The notes under the pieces: model-generated
What the model saw: only the letters and a program-made list of their open reading frames with translations
Database searches by the model: none
Told to the model about the DNA's origin: nothing
Shown here: positions 9,480 to 19,537 of the stretch, one piece after another
How positions within the stretch are numbered: the stretch's first letter is position 1
How the letters are laid out: each line of letters opens with the position of its first letter
Program-made: the position numbers and the translations under genes
Origin: Aurantiochytrium sp. KH105
Taxonomy: Eukaryota > Sar > Bigyra > Thraustochytrida > Thraustochytriidae
Length of the DNA stretch: 57,514 bases
Reading direction: 5' to 3'
NCBI GenBank assembly: GCA_003116975.1
Contig: BGKB01000252.1
Coordinates: forward strand, 1-57,514

Positions 9480-11291
9480 ATGATGATTGCTACTACTTTT
9501 TCGACGTTGAAGATGCCGCAACTCGCGTGGCCCAGACTTGCCTCGGCACGACCGCAGACGCCTGCAGCAGCTGCAGCGGTAGCAGCGCTTGGCAAAGGCC
9601 GAGCAGCGCTGTCGACGACGCCTACGTCGACGTCGACAGCGCAACTTAAAATTGACGGCGAGAGCTTTGACGCCGTAGTCATTGGTGCGGGTCACAACGG
9701 GCTCACGACGGCGGCGTACCTCGCTAAAGCCGGCAAGCGTGTACTCGTTCTAGAGCGTCGGCATCTCGTGGGAGGCGCAGCAGTGACAGAGGAAATTGTG
9801 CCTGGGTACAGATTCAGTCGAGCCTCATACCTTGCAGGTCTCCTCCGTCCACGCATCATCGAGGACCTCGACCTCCACCGCTTCGGCCTTGAGTACCTTG
9901 ACAGAGACCCCTCGTCGTTCACGCCAACGCTCTCAAGCGACCCTGTTTACAAGGGTCGCTCGCTCTTACTCGGCGCTGACGATGCTGCCAATTATGCCTC
10001 CATTGCACAATTCTCTCAGCAGGACGCGGATCGCTTCGAAGCGTACGAGGAAATGCTCGCTCGCGTGCGTAGCCTCATTGTCCCTCTCCTGGACAGCCCA
10101 TTGCCCACCTGGCCACCGCAGTGTCGCACCGACCTTGTTCGTATTTTGCGCTTGTGCCGAGAATTGGCACCAAAGCTCTCGCCGCGGGCTATTCAGGAAA
10201 CCTACGAGCTCTTCTTGAGTCCCGCCATGACGGTGCTGGACCGCTGGTTCGAAAGCGACATTGTCAAGACTACGCTCGCCACAGATGCTGTCATTGGCGC
10301 GCTTCTCTCTCCTCGCGATATAGGGTCCGCATACGTTCTTCTTCACCACGTCATGGGTGAGGTCAACGGGCGACCCGGCGCGTGGGCATATGTGCGTGGA
10401 GGTATGGGGTCCATCTCCAACGCCCTTCGCGCGTGTGCCGAGTCGCATGGCGCCCAAGTGATGGTGAACGCGCGCGTGAGTGGCGTCGAGCTCTCTGACG
10501 ACCGATCCAGCGTCACTGGCGTCACCTTGGAAGACGGCACCACGGTACGTACGAACGTCGTTGTTTCAGGATGTGCCCCTCAGCATCTTGTTGGCAACCT
10601 TCTTCCAGAACACTTGACAGGAGATGTGGCCAACTTTGCGCAGCGCGTGCAATCGCAGGACGTGAGCTGCGGCGCGTTCAAGATTAATCTCGCAATTAAC
10701 AAGGTGCCAAACTTTACGTGTTGCCCGAACCGGCCCGGCGAGCCGGGACCGCACCACCGTGGCACGATTCACTTCGAGTCGAGACCAGATGAGATTCATC
10801 GCGCTTTTCGCGAGGCGAGTGAGGGTCGGCCCGCGACACGGCCCGTCATTGAAATGACGCTTCCGTCTGTTGTGGACGACACGCTTGTGGACACTCCGGG
10901 CCACCACGTGGCGCAACTCTTTGTTCAGTTCGCCCCCTTTGAGCTGGAAGGCGCGTCGTGGGCGGACGAGGCGTTCAAGCAAAGGTTCGTGGACCGTGTA
11001 ATTGACGTGGTCGAGGAATTTGCACCTGGTTTTCGCGACTCCATCGTCGGTATGGACGCGCTGAGCCCTTTGGACCTTGAGTCGATTTTTGGCCTTCCTC
11101 GAGGCAACATTTTTCATGGTGCGCTGGCGCTGCACCAGTTGGGGTTTTCTCGCCCTGCTCCCGGTTTCCACGCGCATCGCACGCCCATCAAAGGTTTGTA
11201 CATGGGGTCTGCGGGAACGCATCCTGGAGGCGGCGTCATGGGCGCTCCGGGGCGCAACGCTGCCGAAATCGTTTTGCAGGATCTCGCTTAA
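9480..11291 (+). CDS. PYROXD2-like FAD-dependent oxidoreductase (mitochondrial)
   Basis: A 603-residue flavoprotein of the phytoene-desaturase-like amine-oxidoreductase superfamily, closest by motif to PYROXD2, an inner-mitochondrial oxidoreductase of unsettled substrate. The start at 9480 (or Met12 at 9513) gives a Ser/Thr/Ala/Arg-rich, acid-free leader of about 55 residues typical of mitochondrial targeting. The ADP-binding Rossmann motif VVIGAGHNGLTTAAYLAKAG sits at about residues 66-85, followed by LVLERRHLVGGAAVTEE. The C-terminal FAD motif is MGSAGTHPGGGVMGAPGRNA. A nested 11-bp inverted repeat (9606-9640) lies in the leader-coding part. It is transcribed away from clathrin. A carotenoid desaturase role is less likely because the ends fit PYROXD2 better. 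Confidence 0.88.
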   Translation: MMIATTFSTLKMPQLAWPRLASARPQTPAAAAAVAALGKGRAALSTTPTSTSTAQLKIDGESFDAVVIGAGHNGLTTAAYLAKAGKRVLVLERRHLVGGAAVTEEIVPGYRFSRASYLAGLLRPRIIEDLDLHRFGLEYLDRDPSSFTPTLSSDPVYKGRSLLLGADDAANYASIAQFSQQDADRFEAYEEMLARVRSLIVPLLDSPLPTWPPQCRTDLVRILRLCRELAPKLSPRAIQETYELFLSPAMTVLDRWFESDIVKTTLATDAVIGALLSPRDIGSAYVLLHHVMGEVNGRPGAWAYVRGGMGSISNALRACAESHGAQVMVNARVSGVELSDDRSSVTGVTLEDGTTVRTNVVVSGCAPQHLVGNLLPEHLTGDVANFAQRVQSQDVSCGAFKINLAINKVPNFTCCPNRPGEPGPHHRGTIHFESRPDEIHRAFREASEGRPATRPVIEMTLPSVVDDTLVDTPGHHVAQLFVQFAPFELEGASWADEAFKQRFVDRVIDVVEEFAPGFRDSIVGMDALSPLDLESIFGLPRGNIFHGALALHQLGFSRPAPGFHAHRTPIKGLYMGSAGTHPGGGVMGAPGRNAAEIVLQDLA

Positions 11292-11671
11292 ATTTGAAAA
11301 TCACTTTGGTATAGCCCAAGAGCGTTTTCCTTTTGCTGATCTTGGTGTTGCTGAGCACTACCTTCTTTAATTCGCTAATGAGTTCTTACGCTGAAGAAGC
11401 ATTGTTTTGCTCGCCTCGCCTCGTCTTATTTTTTTTGTGCAGCGAAGTTGTTCTGTTCGGGCACTTCTGCAAACAACTACGAGGAGGGAGGGGGAGGGGG
11501 GTGGGGGGGGGCGTGGAGGAGAGAAAGAAAGCGGGTCAAAGTATGTCATGCCCAAATCATTGTCTTCGTCTTATTTTTTGTTTTCTTGTTTTCTTATGGT
11601 GGTGTGTGCTGACACAGTGTGTCGGCGTCAGGTTGTCAAGTGCAGTGCAGATGGCTCGTGGGACAGTTCAT
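11292..11671. other. convergent 3' intergenic region with G-rich run
   Basis: A 380-base spacer holding the 3' ends of the PYROXD2-like gene and the Gln/His-rich gene. A G-run near 11483-11512 (gggagggggaggggggtgggggggg) is a G-quadruplex candidate. No gene is seen. Confidence 0.45.
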
Positions 11672-13953
11672 CTATTCGCAAAGGCTACGGCGTTGCATTT
11701 TGGATCCCTTCGGAGAGCCATTGATGAAGCCGTTGGTGCCTTCTTGAGACTGGATGGAAAGCCGCTTGAGCGGGGACAAAGGCATTGCGTTCATGTTACT
11801 TGTTGCACGCGCAGCCCAAGCTGGTGTCGGGTGGGGGTGGACCACGTGGGCACGCGGCAAGGAGGCCGTTTGGTAGGTGCGGTGTGTGGACGCAGTAATA
11901 AACACAGGCGACTGAGACCGCTTGGGACTCGTGTCGATTTGCGGTGGCGTTTTCCGCGAGGGACCTGAGGGGTCTTCGTGAGTCCGCGACACCTGCAGGT
12001 TCGCTGCCTGTGCGGGCCGACGCTGGGGAAGCATTTGACCATCGCTTTCATCGTCATCATCGTCATCATCTTTGGTCTCTTCCTCCATGCCCTGCTGGAT
12101 ACGCCGCTGTGGGGCTTTGAGTTGCTGGCGACGATGCTCGTCCTCATCGTCCTCCTCTTCTTGGTTGCCGCGTTGGTGTTGGTGTTGTTGGTGCTGCTGC
12201 AAGTGCTGGCGGTGATGGTGTGCGTGAAGTTGCTGCTGGTGCTGCTGGTGCTGCAAGAGTTGAGCGCGCAGGTACTGCTGCTGATGGTGCTGAAGTCTCG
12301 CGGCCGCCACTGCTGCTGCTGCGGCGGCGGACCCCTGTGGGGCGCCTCCATGCGGGCTCGACTGAAGCGAGCTGTGCATGGAAAAGCCCTCGGCGGGACT
12401 GTCATACTTGGGCGTACGCTTGGGTGGGCGTGGACCTTGGCGTTTGGCGAGCTCGTGGGCCTCGCGAATGTCGCAAAGGACGAGCTGGATGGCGCGCTTG
12501 GCGTATGGGGTCTGTTCCGGGTTTGCAATTTTGACAATGCGCATACGGTAGCCTGTCGTGCAGGGATTACCCTCGACCTTGCGTGGCTTGCCGTTCGCCG
12601 TGATGTACGAGACCAGAGGCTTGGCACGAGGGACTTCATTAATATACGAGGTCTTCTTCCACTCGAAGAACTTCTTTGTCCCTTCTGCTTTGGGGAAACC
12701 ATAGCCGGCCTTGCCGCGCAAGTGTTCGCACTCGAAGAAGAACATGCCTACGCGAGGTTCTGTGTAAAGCCACGAAGGCTGTTTGGGTGTTCCCGTTAAT
12801 TTGCAAACACCGAGCTGCTCCGTCGTGTACAGAGGATAGGAGCTTTCGTCGGCAAGCTGTTTTGTGAGAAGTGCGCAAATAAGCAAATAAGCAAGCAAGC
12901 AAGCAAGCAAGCGATTGAGTCAGTCATAAAGTCAAATGGCGATGCCGCCTCGTCAAAGGACCGGCCGAGTGCGACGAGAATGAAAGAGAGAGAGAGGGTT
13001 GCTGTGGATGAACTTACGAATTGGAGAAAGATCCGGCGGTAATCTGCTGCAGACGGCCACGGATTTGGGTTTGGGGTCGAGTTGAGAAGCTGATGATCTG
13101 AGCCGCTGTCCGTGGCGCTGTCTTCCGACGGCATGGTGACTGACGCCTTTTTCGAGGCAGGAATGATGTCGCCGGCGTTGGCCGCGCTGTGTTTGGGCAG
13201 AGAGCGAAGAGGAGGCGAACATGCTCCGCCAAGATAGGGGATGCCTGCATCTTCGCTGATGCTGCGCTCGCCACTACTGTTCGGCCTGGATCCACTGTAG
13301 ACGATCTGCTTGATGGGCGAGAAGGCGCGTTTAATGTCGCCAACAAAGTTGAAGGAGTGGTCCTCGTCAGCTTCCGGCTTACTCGGTCCCGCCGCGAGGG
13401 ACTCGAGAATTTCTCGCTCGAGTTCGCCCTCGTCGCCGCAATGGCTAGAGTGACGTGGCCCAAACTCAAAGCTACTCGCGCCTTCGTCATCGCTCAAGAG
13501 ATCCTGTTCGTGGCGCATGAAGGAACTGTTGCCGTTCGAATGCGCGTAGTGAAGGTGATGACTGCGTGCATCGCCTTCACTTAAACGCTCCTTGTGCATG
13601 TGGCTCGGGAAGCGGTGGCTGTCCATGTGTGCGCTGTGCTGCTGTTGTTGCTGCTGGTGCTGCTGCTGTTGGCTCATCTGAGACTGAGGCTGAAATTGTT
13701 GCGCATGTTGGATGTGCTGCTGCTGCTGTTGGCTGTAAAAGTGCTGCTGTTGCTGGCCAGAGTGCATGCTGGCCTGCGCTGCCTCATCGGCGCCCAAAAG
13801 CTGAACAGCTTCATCGAGCAGGTCATCGTCGCCGAGGAGTGCGTCAAAGCCAGCTTCGGCGACGTCCTGGTGTACGCTGTCGCCGAGTCCGAGGGTGTCG
13901 GGGCTGAGCGGCTCAAAGAGCCAGGCGCCATCGCCGCCTTGTTCCGCGGCCAT
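11672..13953 (-). CDS. Gln/His-rich putative nuclear regulator, two exons
   Basis: Two exons, 13953-13018 and 12856-11672, joined in phase 0 by a 161-base intron to give 706 residues. I do not recognise the family. The N terminus is acidic (repeated Asp/Leu/Glu around residues 10-60, reminiscent of activation domains). Long Gln runs mixed with His follow at about 70-110, then Ser-rich acidic sequence. Exon 2 opens with the only compact, non-repetitive block (about residues 313-440; it includes LGVCKLTGTPKQPSWLYTEP, a FFFECEHLRGKAGYGFPK patch and FFEWKKTSYI), likely the folded, perhaps nucleic-acid-binding domain. After that come His/Gln runs and Asp/Glu tracts. The start is set at 13953 because upstream in-frame codons lie in a GGCGA repeat and lack an ATG. 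A transcription-factor role is inference from composition only. Confidence 0.65.
12857..13017 (-). other. spliceosomal intron of the Gln/His-rich gene
   Basis: Donor GTAAGT at 13017 and acceptor ACAAAACAG at 12857 flank 161 bases. Reading through gives a spurious hydrophobic Leu/Ala/Cys run from a TTGC microsatellite and then a stop, whereas splicing joins two clearly protein-like exons in phase 0. It is the only convincing canonical intron in the window. Confidence 0.8.
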
Positions 13954-14047
13954 GTTGGCGTCGGGTTTCGTGAAGGCGAGTCGTTCTTGCTTTACGTTCG
14001 TTGCTACGTGCGGACGCGCTCGAGGCCGAAACAACTCTGCACGCAAG

Positions 14048-14099
14048 AGGCGAGGTGAGGTGAGGCGAGGCGAGGCGAGGCGAGACGAGACGAGACGAG
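14048..14099. repeat. GGCGA / GACGA pentanucleotide repeat
   Basis: Runs of aggtg, aggcg, then agacg units about 100 bases upstream of the Gln/His-rich start codon, probably in its 5' UTR or core promoter. The same type of GAGAC run recurs upstream of the 32275-34089 gene (34291-34333). Confidence 0.7.
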
Positions 14100-14520
14100 C
14101 AGGGCGGAAGCGCGACGCTCGAGGCGCGAAGCACAAGCGCGAGCGCGAGCTTCAACGCGTTCGCGTTTACGCGTTCGCGATGAGCTCCGACGAGCCAGCA
14201 AGTGAGCTTGCAAGCGCTCGAGCTTGTGATACTGCCCTCTCCGGTGTGCTTGCCTGCTCTGGTCGCTGGCTCCGCCATATAATTGATAGTGATTTATCCG
14301 GTCAGATCTTGCGCTCTCAGCTTTTGACTTTGGCCAAGGGAGGCCTGGCTGGCTGATGCTCCTCGAGGTGGAAGAACGGAGGCGACAACCGACGGACGCT
14401 CCTACCGGCAACTTTGGACTGTGCGTATACTCGTGCTTTACGTGTGCTTCGATGCACTTTACTTGTCCGGCCCGACCGCCTTGATGACTTGGAGCGAGTG
14501 ATGGCCTGCCTCTGCCTACC

Positions 14521-14547
14521 TGCTTGCTTGCTTGCTTGCTTGCTTGC
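14521..14547. repeat. TGCT tetranucleotide microsatellite
   Basis: Nearly seven TGCT units. A relative of this repeat (GCAA) is also found in the intron of the neighbouring gene near 12890-12910. Confidence 0.75.
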
Positions 14548-16231
14548 ACACGTGCACCAGAAGTATAGTCCTACTACTAATACGACCCCTAGCAGATTCT
14601 TAGGCGCAACCTAGGGATAAGGGTGGGCAAATAAATAACACAGAGCGATTTATGAGAAGAAAAGAGCAGGGAAGCCAGCATCATACGTACGTACGCATAC
14701 GTGCGTGCGCCAGTACGCGTTTCTCAGACTGCTTCTTTTGAGGGTAGATGAAGAAAAAATCGAGTGAGATGAGCAAGCACGACCGACCAAATCATTTGCA
14801 TGCACATCTCGTATAAAACAAGACAATCTAAGACAGCGTAAGTCGAATGGAGAGCGAGGAAAGCGAGGAGAGCAGGGGAAAGGTCGTTCCGTCTCCGAAA
14901 GTTGTTGATACTTTCTTTCGTTGTTCCGCACCCCGTTGAGCGTGCGTGCCATCGCCCTTCCTTCCTTCCTTCCTTCCTTCCTCCCATCCTTTTCCCCTAC
15001 CAACACAAGCCTAAATTTATATCAAGCATGCAAGGACGCAAGTAAGTGAATGTGTGCGCTGCGGACTGCGGCACTGTGGCGATTAGGAATCACATCAATT
15101 TGTCCAACTACCTAGGCTTTGGCAGCCTGGCAGCCAGCCGACCAAGGAAGCAAAAAACGGACCAAAGAACCTTTGGTACCGTGACTCCAGACAACGTTTG
15201 AGCCATACGGCCGGCCGGGACGGCCTCTGCGCTGAGCTTGGCCTATCAATCTAGCACAAATGTAACTCGCATCATCGGTCATCAACGGCGCGCTGCTGCT
15301 GCCGGCGGAGTAGTCGCAAGGCGCTTCTCCGACCCCACCATGAATTTTAAGCAAGCAAGCATGCAGCCTAAGCGTTCGGGCAAAGATAAGAGGCCAAAGA
15401 AGCAAGGCAGACAGACGGTAGACCATCACCAGTCTGAAGCCAGAAAGACGTCACCCGCCTTTCGACCTCCAGATTTCATTCTCGTTCAGGTTTTTCCTCC
15501 CCGCAAGAAAATGAGGGAAAGATGGCAGCCGGCCAAGTCTTGAACACGATCGACGGATAGCTCGGCAAAGTGCCTTCCCGACTCGCCTTGGAGCCAGCCA
15601 TCTAGTCGAAAGCTCCAGCTGACTGTGTGAAAGCGCAAGCTTCGCCACAGAGCTAGCCGCACCGGCCGCGCGCACGTGAGCGACAGAGCAAGAATCACGT
15701 GCCGGCAGCGGCAGCGGGCTGGGCGCTGGAATTCGTAACGGACAAGCCCCCCCCTCACAGCTCCACGGATCCACCGTGGCAGCACGCGCGTGCGCAACCC
15801 TTTTTAGCCTTCCTTCCGCGTTGCGCACGCGATTCTGCGGTCGGGGGACTCAACGTCTCCGTCCCTCTTCCTTTCTTCCCCTTTCTTTCGCGCCTGCTGC
15901 TGCTGCTGCTGCTCCTGCATTAGGACAATAAAGCTTTCCGTCCCTCGCGCGGCGTCCGAGCACGGCGACGCAATCCTCGACGTCTGCAAGTCTCAAGAGC
16001 GACGCCGCAGCTGCCAGGATGCGGGCTCGTTCGGCCTGCCCCTGGCTAGCTGGGAGATAGCAAGCAAGCAGGCGGCCGCGAGTCTCGCTTCTCGGATTCG
16101 CGGGTGGCGCCGCCTTGCCTCTGCTTTCTACTACGCCCGGGGAAAATCAGAGGGGCAAAAGCGGCCCCGTCCACGGGAAAGGGGTACCGAGAAGCCCGGC
16201 CTCCGCGGCGGCTACAGCTGCCGCGGGCGGC

Positions 16232-16304
16232 ACTTGCCGCGTCGGATAGCGCACTTGCGGCGGCGCGGATATCGCACTTGCGCGGCCGCGGATAGCGCAC
16301 TTGC
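16232..16304 (-). repeat. GCAAGT repeat array, site B (23-23-21 spacing)
   Basis: Read on the minus strand, four GCAAGTGC heads follow each other at 23, 23 and 21 bp. The first three continue GCAAGTGCGCTATCCG or GCAAGTGCGATATCCG. The array lies 908 bp upstream of the succinyl-CoA ligase beta start, on the opposite strand to that gene. Spacing and order match site C at 35225. Confidence 0.65.
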
Positions 16305-16438
16305 AGCACGGGCGGCTGCAAGATCCCGCTGGNGCCGCGCCGCGCCGCGCCGCGCGGGCGCGGCTCCGCGTTCACGGCTGCGCGCGAGCGCGGCGCCATG
16401 GGATGCAGCTAGGCAGGCAGCGCAGGCAGGGCGCCGCG

Positions 16439-16480
16439 CTATCTATCTATCTATCCCTCCCTCCCTCCCTCCCTCCCTCC
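16439..16480. repeat. CTAT then CCCT microsatellite
   Basis: Four CTAT units followed by about six CCCT units. A pure simple repeat with no coding meaning. Confidence 0.8.
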
Positions 16481-16638
16481 ATCTCCGTGCCGATCTCCGG
16501 GTCTCTGCGCCGCAAGCGCGAGCTCCGCCGCGGCCTCGCGCGCTCCCGCGCCGCGCCGCGGCGTGCCGCTCGCGCGCCGCGGCGCCTCGCGGCGGACTGA
16601 AGCGCCGCGGCGTGCCGCCGTGGCATGCATCATGCCGT

Positions 16639-16678
16639 GCATGCCAGGCACGCATGCCAGGCCTGCATGCCAGGCCTG
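16639..16678. repeat. 13-bp tandem repeat (GCATGCCAGGC)
   Basis: Three consecutive 13-bp units beginning GCATGCCAGGC, each holding the SphI-like palindrome GCATGC, about 550 bases upstream of the succinyl-CoA ligase start. Confidence 0.65.
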
Positions 16679-17211
16679 CCGCAGCTCGACCCGGCGCGCG
16701 ACCCTGGCAAACAGACCTGGCGCCGCGCGCGCCGCCGCCGCGCCTCGCGCACGCCGCGCCGCGCTCGCGCCGCTCGCGCGAGCGGCGGCGCGGCAACTGC
16801 GCGGGGGAGGGAGGGAGGAGGGAGGGAGGGGACCAAGCAGAAGGAGGGAGGGGAAGATAGGGAGGGGGCAGGGTGGACGACGCGACTGGAGGGAAGACTG
16901 ACGAGGAAGAGGATGGACGATGATGATGACGACGACGCCTGCTTCGGCGCCTGCTTGCGTGTGCGACGACGGACCAACCGGCGCATGGGTGTTGTTATGT
17001 GATGATACGCACGCACGCCTGGATCTTTTCCTGCGCGGTGGCGCTCACTCTCTGGATGCAAACAACGAACGATCGAACGGCAACGCACGGACGCACGCAC
17101 GCACGCACCGACCGACGGCCGGGTCGCGGAGCAGGGCAGCAGCAGCAGAGCAGCAGCAACAGCAGCAGCGGAGAAGAGAGGAGGAAAGCAAGAAGAAAGA
17201 AGAAAAGAAAG

Positions 17212-18489
17212 ATGTCGGCGATGGGAGGCTTCTCGCGCGCGGTCACGACCGTCGGACGTTCCGCGCGCAGCGCGCAGCTTCTGCGCCACACGCAGACGCG
17301 CAAGCTCAACATCCATGAGTACGCCAGCATGCAGGTCATGAAGGAGTACGGCGTGCCCACCCCCAAGAACAGCGTCGCCACCTCCGCCGAGGAGGCGCAG
17401 AAGATCTACGACGCCGGCGAGCTCGGCGAGGACGTCGTCATCAAGGCGCAGGTCCTCGCCGGCGGCCGCGGCCGCGGCACCTTCAAGAACGGCTTCGAGG
17501 GTGGCGTCCAGATGGTCTCCAAGAGCGAGGAGGCCAAAGACATCGCCAGCAAGATGCTCGGCCAGCTCCTCGTCACCAAGCAGACCGGTGAGGAGGGCAA
17601 GCCCTGCGAGCGCGTTCTCCTCATGGAGCGCCTCAAGCTCAAGCGCGAGACCTACTTTAGCATCCTTCTCGATCGCTCGCACGTCGGCGTCACCCTCGTC
17701 GGCTCCCCTGCCGGTGGCATGAGCATCGAGGACGTTGCGGCCGAGACCCCCGAGAAGATCTTCACCGAGAAGGTCGACATCATGAGCGGTCTTCAGGAGG
17801 AGCAGGTCGACCGCCTCGCCAAGAACCTCGGCTACGAGGGCGAGGCCCACGGCAAGGCCAAGAAGGTCATTCAGTCGCTCTACGATCTCTTTATCGACTG
17901 CGACTGCACCCTCGTCGAGATCAACCCCCTTGCCGAGACCGAGTCCGGTGACGTCTTTTGCTGTGACGCCAAGCTCAACTTCGACGACAACGCCGAGTTC
18001 CGCCAGGAGAAGATCTTCGCCTTCCGCGACCGCAACCAGGAGGACAAGCGTGAGGTCGAGGCCTCCAAGTACGACCTCAACTACATTGGCCTCGACGGTA
18101 CCGTCGGCTGCATGGTCAACGGCGCCGGTCTCGCCATGAGCACCCTCGACATTGTCACCCTCCACGGCGGCAGTGCCTCCAACTTCCTTGATCTCGGTGG
18201 TGGCGCCACCAAGGACGCTGTTCAGAAGGCCTTTGAGCTCCTCAACGACGACGACAAGGTCAAGTCCATCCTCGTCAACATCTTTGGCGGTATCATGCGC
18301 TGCGACATCATTGCTGAGGGCATGGTGGCCGCTGCCAAGGAGATCGGTCTCGAGAAGCCCCTTGTCGTGCGCCTCAAGGGCACCAACGTGGAGAAGGCTC
18401 GCGAGATCCTCGGCAGCTCCGACGTCAAGCTCACCATGCTCGACGACCTCGACGAGGCCGCCGCCACCGCCGTCAAGCTCGCTGCCTAA
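17212..18489 (+). CDS. SUCLA2: succinyl-CoA ligase (ADP-forming type) beta subunit, mitochondrial
   Basis: A 425-residue beta subunit of the TCA-cycle enzyme that interconverts succinyl-CoA plus ADP/Pi with succinate, CoA and ATP in the mitochondrial matrix; the alpha partner is not in the window. The ATG at 17212 follows an A/G-rich leader and opens a 30-residue Arg/Ser/Thr presequence without acids. The mature protein starts near KLNIHEYASMQVMKEYGVP. The ATP-grasp domain follows with VIKAQVLAGGRGRGTFKNG. The C-terminal CoA-ligase domain carries FLDLGGGATKDAVQKAFELL and ILVNIFGGIMRCDIIAEGM, the signature of the family. Length and motifs are normal. Codon use is strongly C/G-ending, in line with high expression. 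ADP versus GDP preference is inferred, not proven. Confidence 0.96.
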   Translation: MSAMGGFSRAVTTVGRSARSAQLLRHTQTRKLNIHEYASMQVMKEYGVPTPKNSVATSAEEAQKIYDAGELGEDVVIKAQVLAGGRGRGTFKNGFEGGVQMVSKSEEAKDIASKMLGQLLVTKQTGEEGKPCERVLLMERLKLKRETYFSILLDRSHVGVTLVGSPAGGMSIEDVAAETPEKIFTEKVDIMSGLQEEQVDRLAKNLGYEGEAHGKAKKVIQSLYDLFIDCDCTLVEINPLAETESGDVFCCDAKLNFDDNAEFRQEKIFAFRDRNQEDKREVEASKYDLNYIGLDGTVGCMVNGAGLAMSTLDIVTLHGGSASNFLDLGGGATKDAVQKAFELLNDDDKVKSILVNIFGGIMRCDIIAEGMVAAAKEIGLEKPLVVRLKGTNVEKAREILGSSDVKLTMLDDLDEAAATAVKLAA

Positions 18490-19537
18490 ACAGCTCGCGC
18501 GCACCTCACTCCTGTAGCAGAGCAAGCCAGCCAGCCAGCGAGCCAGCCATTACGCGCGAGAGAGAGAGGGAGAAAGAGAAAATAACGAGGCGGCAGGCGC
18601 CGGCGCACGCGCACGCGCCCGCACCTCTCCATCTCTCCTTCCTCTCCCCGCCTACCCCCCCCCCCTCCCTTCTACCCTCACTTTCTCAACCCCCTTTTTT
18701 CGTCGTTTCTGTTCCGGGCCTCTCACAACAGACAGGCCACGCCAGACCAAGGTCGAGCAACGCAAGAGAAAAGTACGCACGCACGCAAGAGAACGAACCT
18801 CGAGCTCGCTGCCGCGCCGCGCTGCAGCCGGCAGCGGTTGGCCTTCTCTTCTTCGCCCGATCGACGATACACCCAGCCTAACTAAAGAAGATACCCAGAT
18901 CTGTCAATCCGCTTGGGCAAGCTCATCCTGGGGCTTTGCTCCTCTTTTCAGCGACGGCGGCCGTAGCCTGGCTGCGCTGCGCGACGACGACGGCAACGTC
19001 GGCCCGTCCAGCGATCGACTCTGCCGCTCTGATTCCAACATGCGCGGGCATCTTGGAAGGCCCAGCGCCAATTCGCGGATCTCCACGGGCTGGCCGTGGA
19101 AACCCGGACCCGACGCCACGCGTCATGGCTTGCCCTCGGCTTCGTGGTCGCTGTTGCTTGCTTCTGAAGATTGCTTGTGTATAGGCTTTAAGCTTGCTTG
19201 CATTTGAGCTTGTTTGCGTTTGAGCTTGCTTGGTTGGCATGCCATGGATGATGACATTCCCCATCAACATTATCAGCAACTTGAAATTAAAGTCAGAGCG
19301 TGGCGCCCAGCCTTGCTGGGGACGGGTCGAGGTTGGACAAATACCTCACAGGTTCGCTTGCACCGCCAGGGAGACAACAACGACATGGTGAACCAACAAT
19401 TTATGGGAGGAGTGATGATTGTTGATGGGATCATAAACGATAGGGAGAGTTTTTACCTTTTAGGCCTACACACCACATATACATGCAAAGAGAATCGCGG
19501 AGAAGCGGGCCTCACAGGATGCAGGCGATTCGCAGAC
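18490..19537. other. convergent intergenic region
   Basis: About 1 kb between succinyl-CoA ligase beta (+) and the NACHT-ankyrin gene (-). It has a GCCA repeat after the stop (18524-18550), a C/T-rich stretch with a run of Cs near 18655-18665, and TTGC-type repeats near 19190-19230. It probably holds both 3' UTRs. No gene is seen. Confidence 0.45.

Larger units (their letters stand above)
13954..17211. other. 3.3-kb divergent intergenic region, repeat-rich
   Basis: No supportable gene between the Gln/His-rich gene (-) and succinyl-CoA ligase beta (+). It contains GGCGA/GAGAC repeats next to the former gene, a TGCT microsatellite, an AT-richer middle (14560-15110), and from about 15600 onward very GC-rich DNA with short tandem repeats, the GCAAGT array, and one undetermined base at 16333. 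ORFs in the last part overlap each other in several frames and are compositional. Confidence 0.5.

Noticed and set aside
9606..9640. 11-bp inverted repeat as a regulatory hairpin
   Set aside because: It lies in the Ser/Thr-rich leader coding part of the PYROXD2-like gene and is explained by repeated Ser-Thr codons (tcgacg).
12796..13017. Hydrophobic C terminus (IACLLACLLICLFAHFS) on exon 1 of the Gln/His-rich gene, suggesting a membrane protein
   Set aside because: It is readthrough into the intron after a GTAAGT donor; the Leu/Ala/Cys run comes from a TTGC microsatellite.
16333..16333. Second undetermined base as another contig-overlap artefact
   Set aside because: Unlike the N at 31240, the sequences on both sides are not duplicated, so there is no evidence for a false duplication here.
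16630..18525. 631-codon minus-strand frame opposite succinyl-CoA ligase beta
   Set aside because: Antisense shadow of a certain gene, low-complexity Leu/Val/Glu/Asp composition typical of such shadows.
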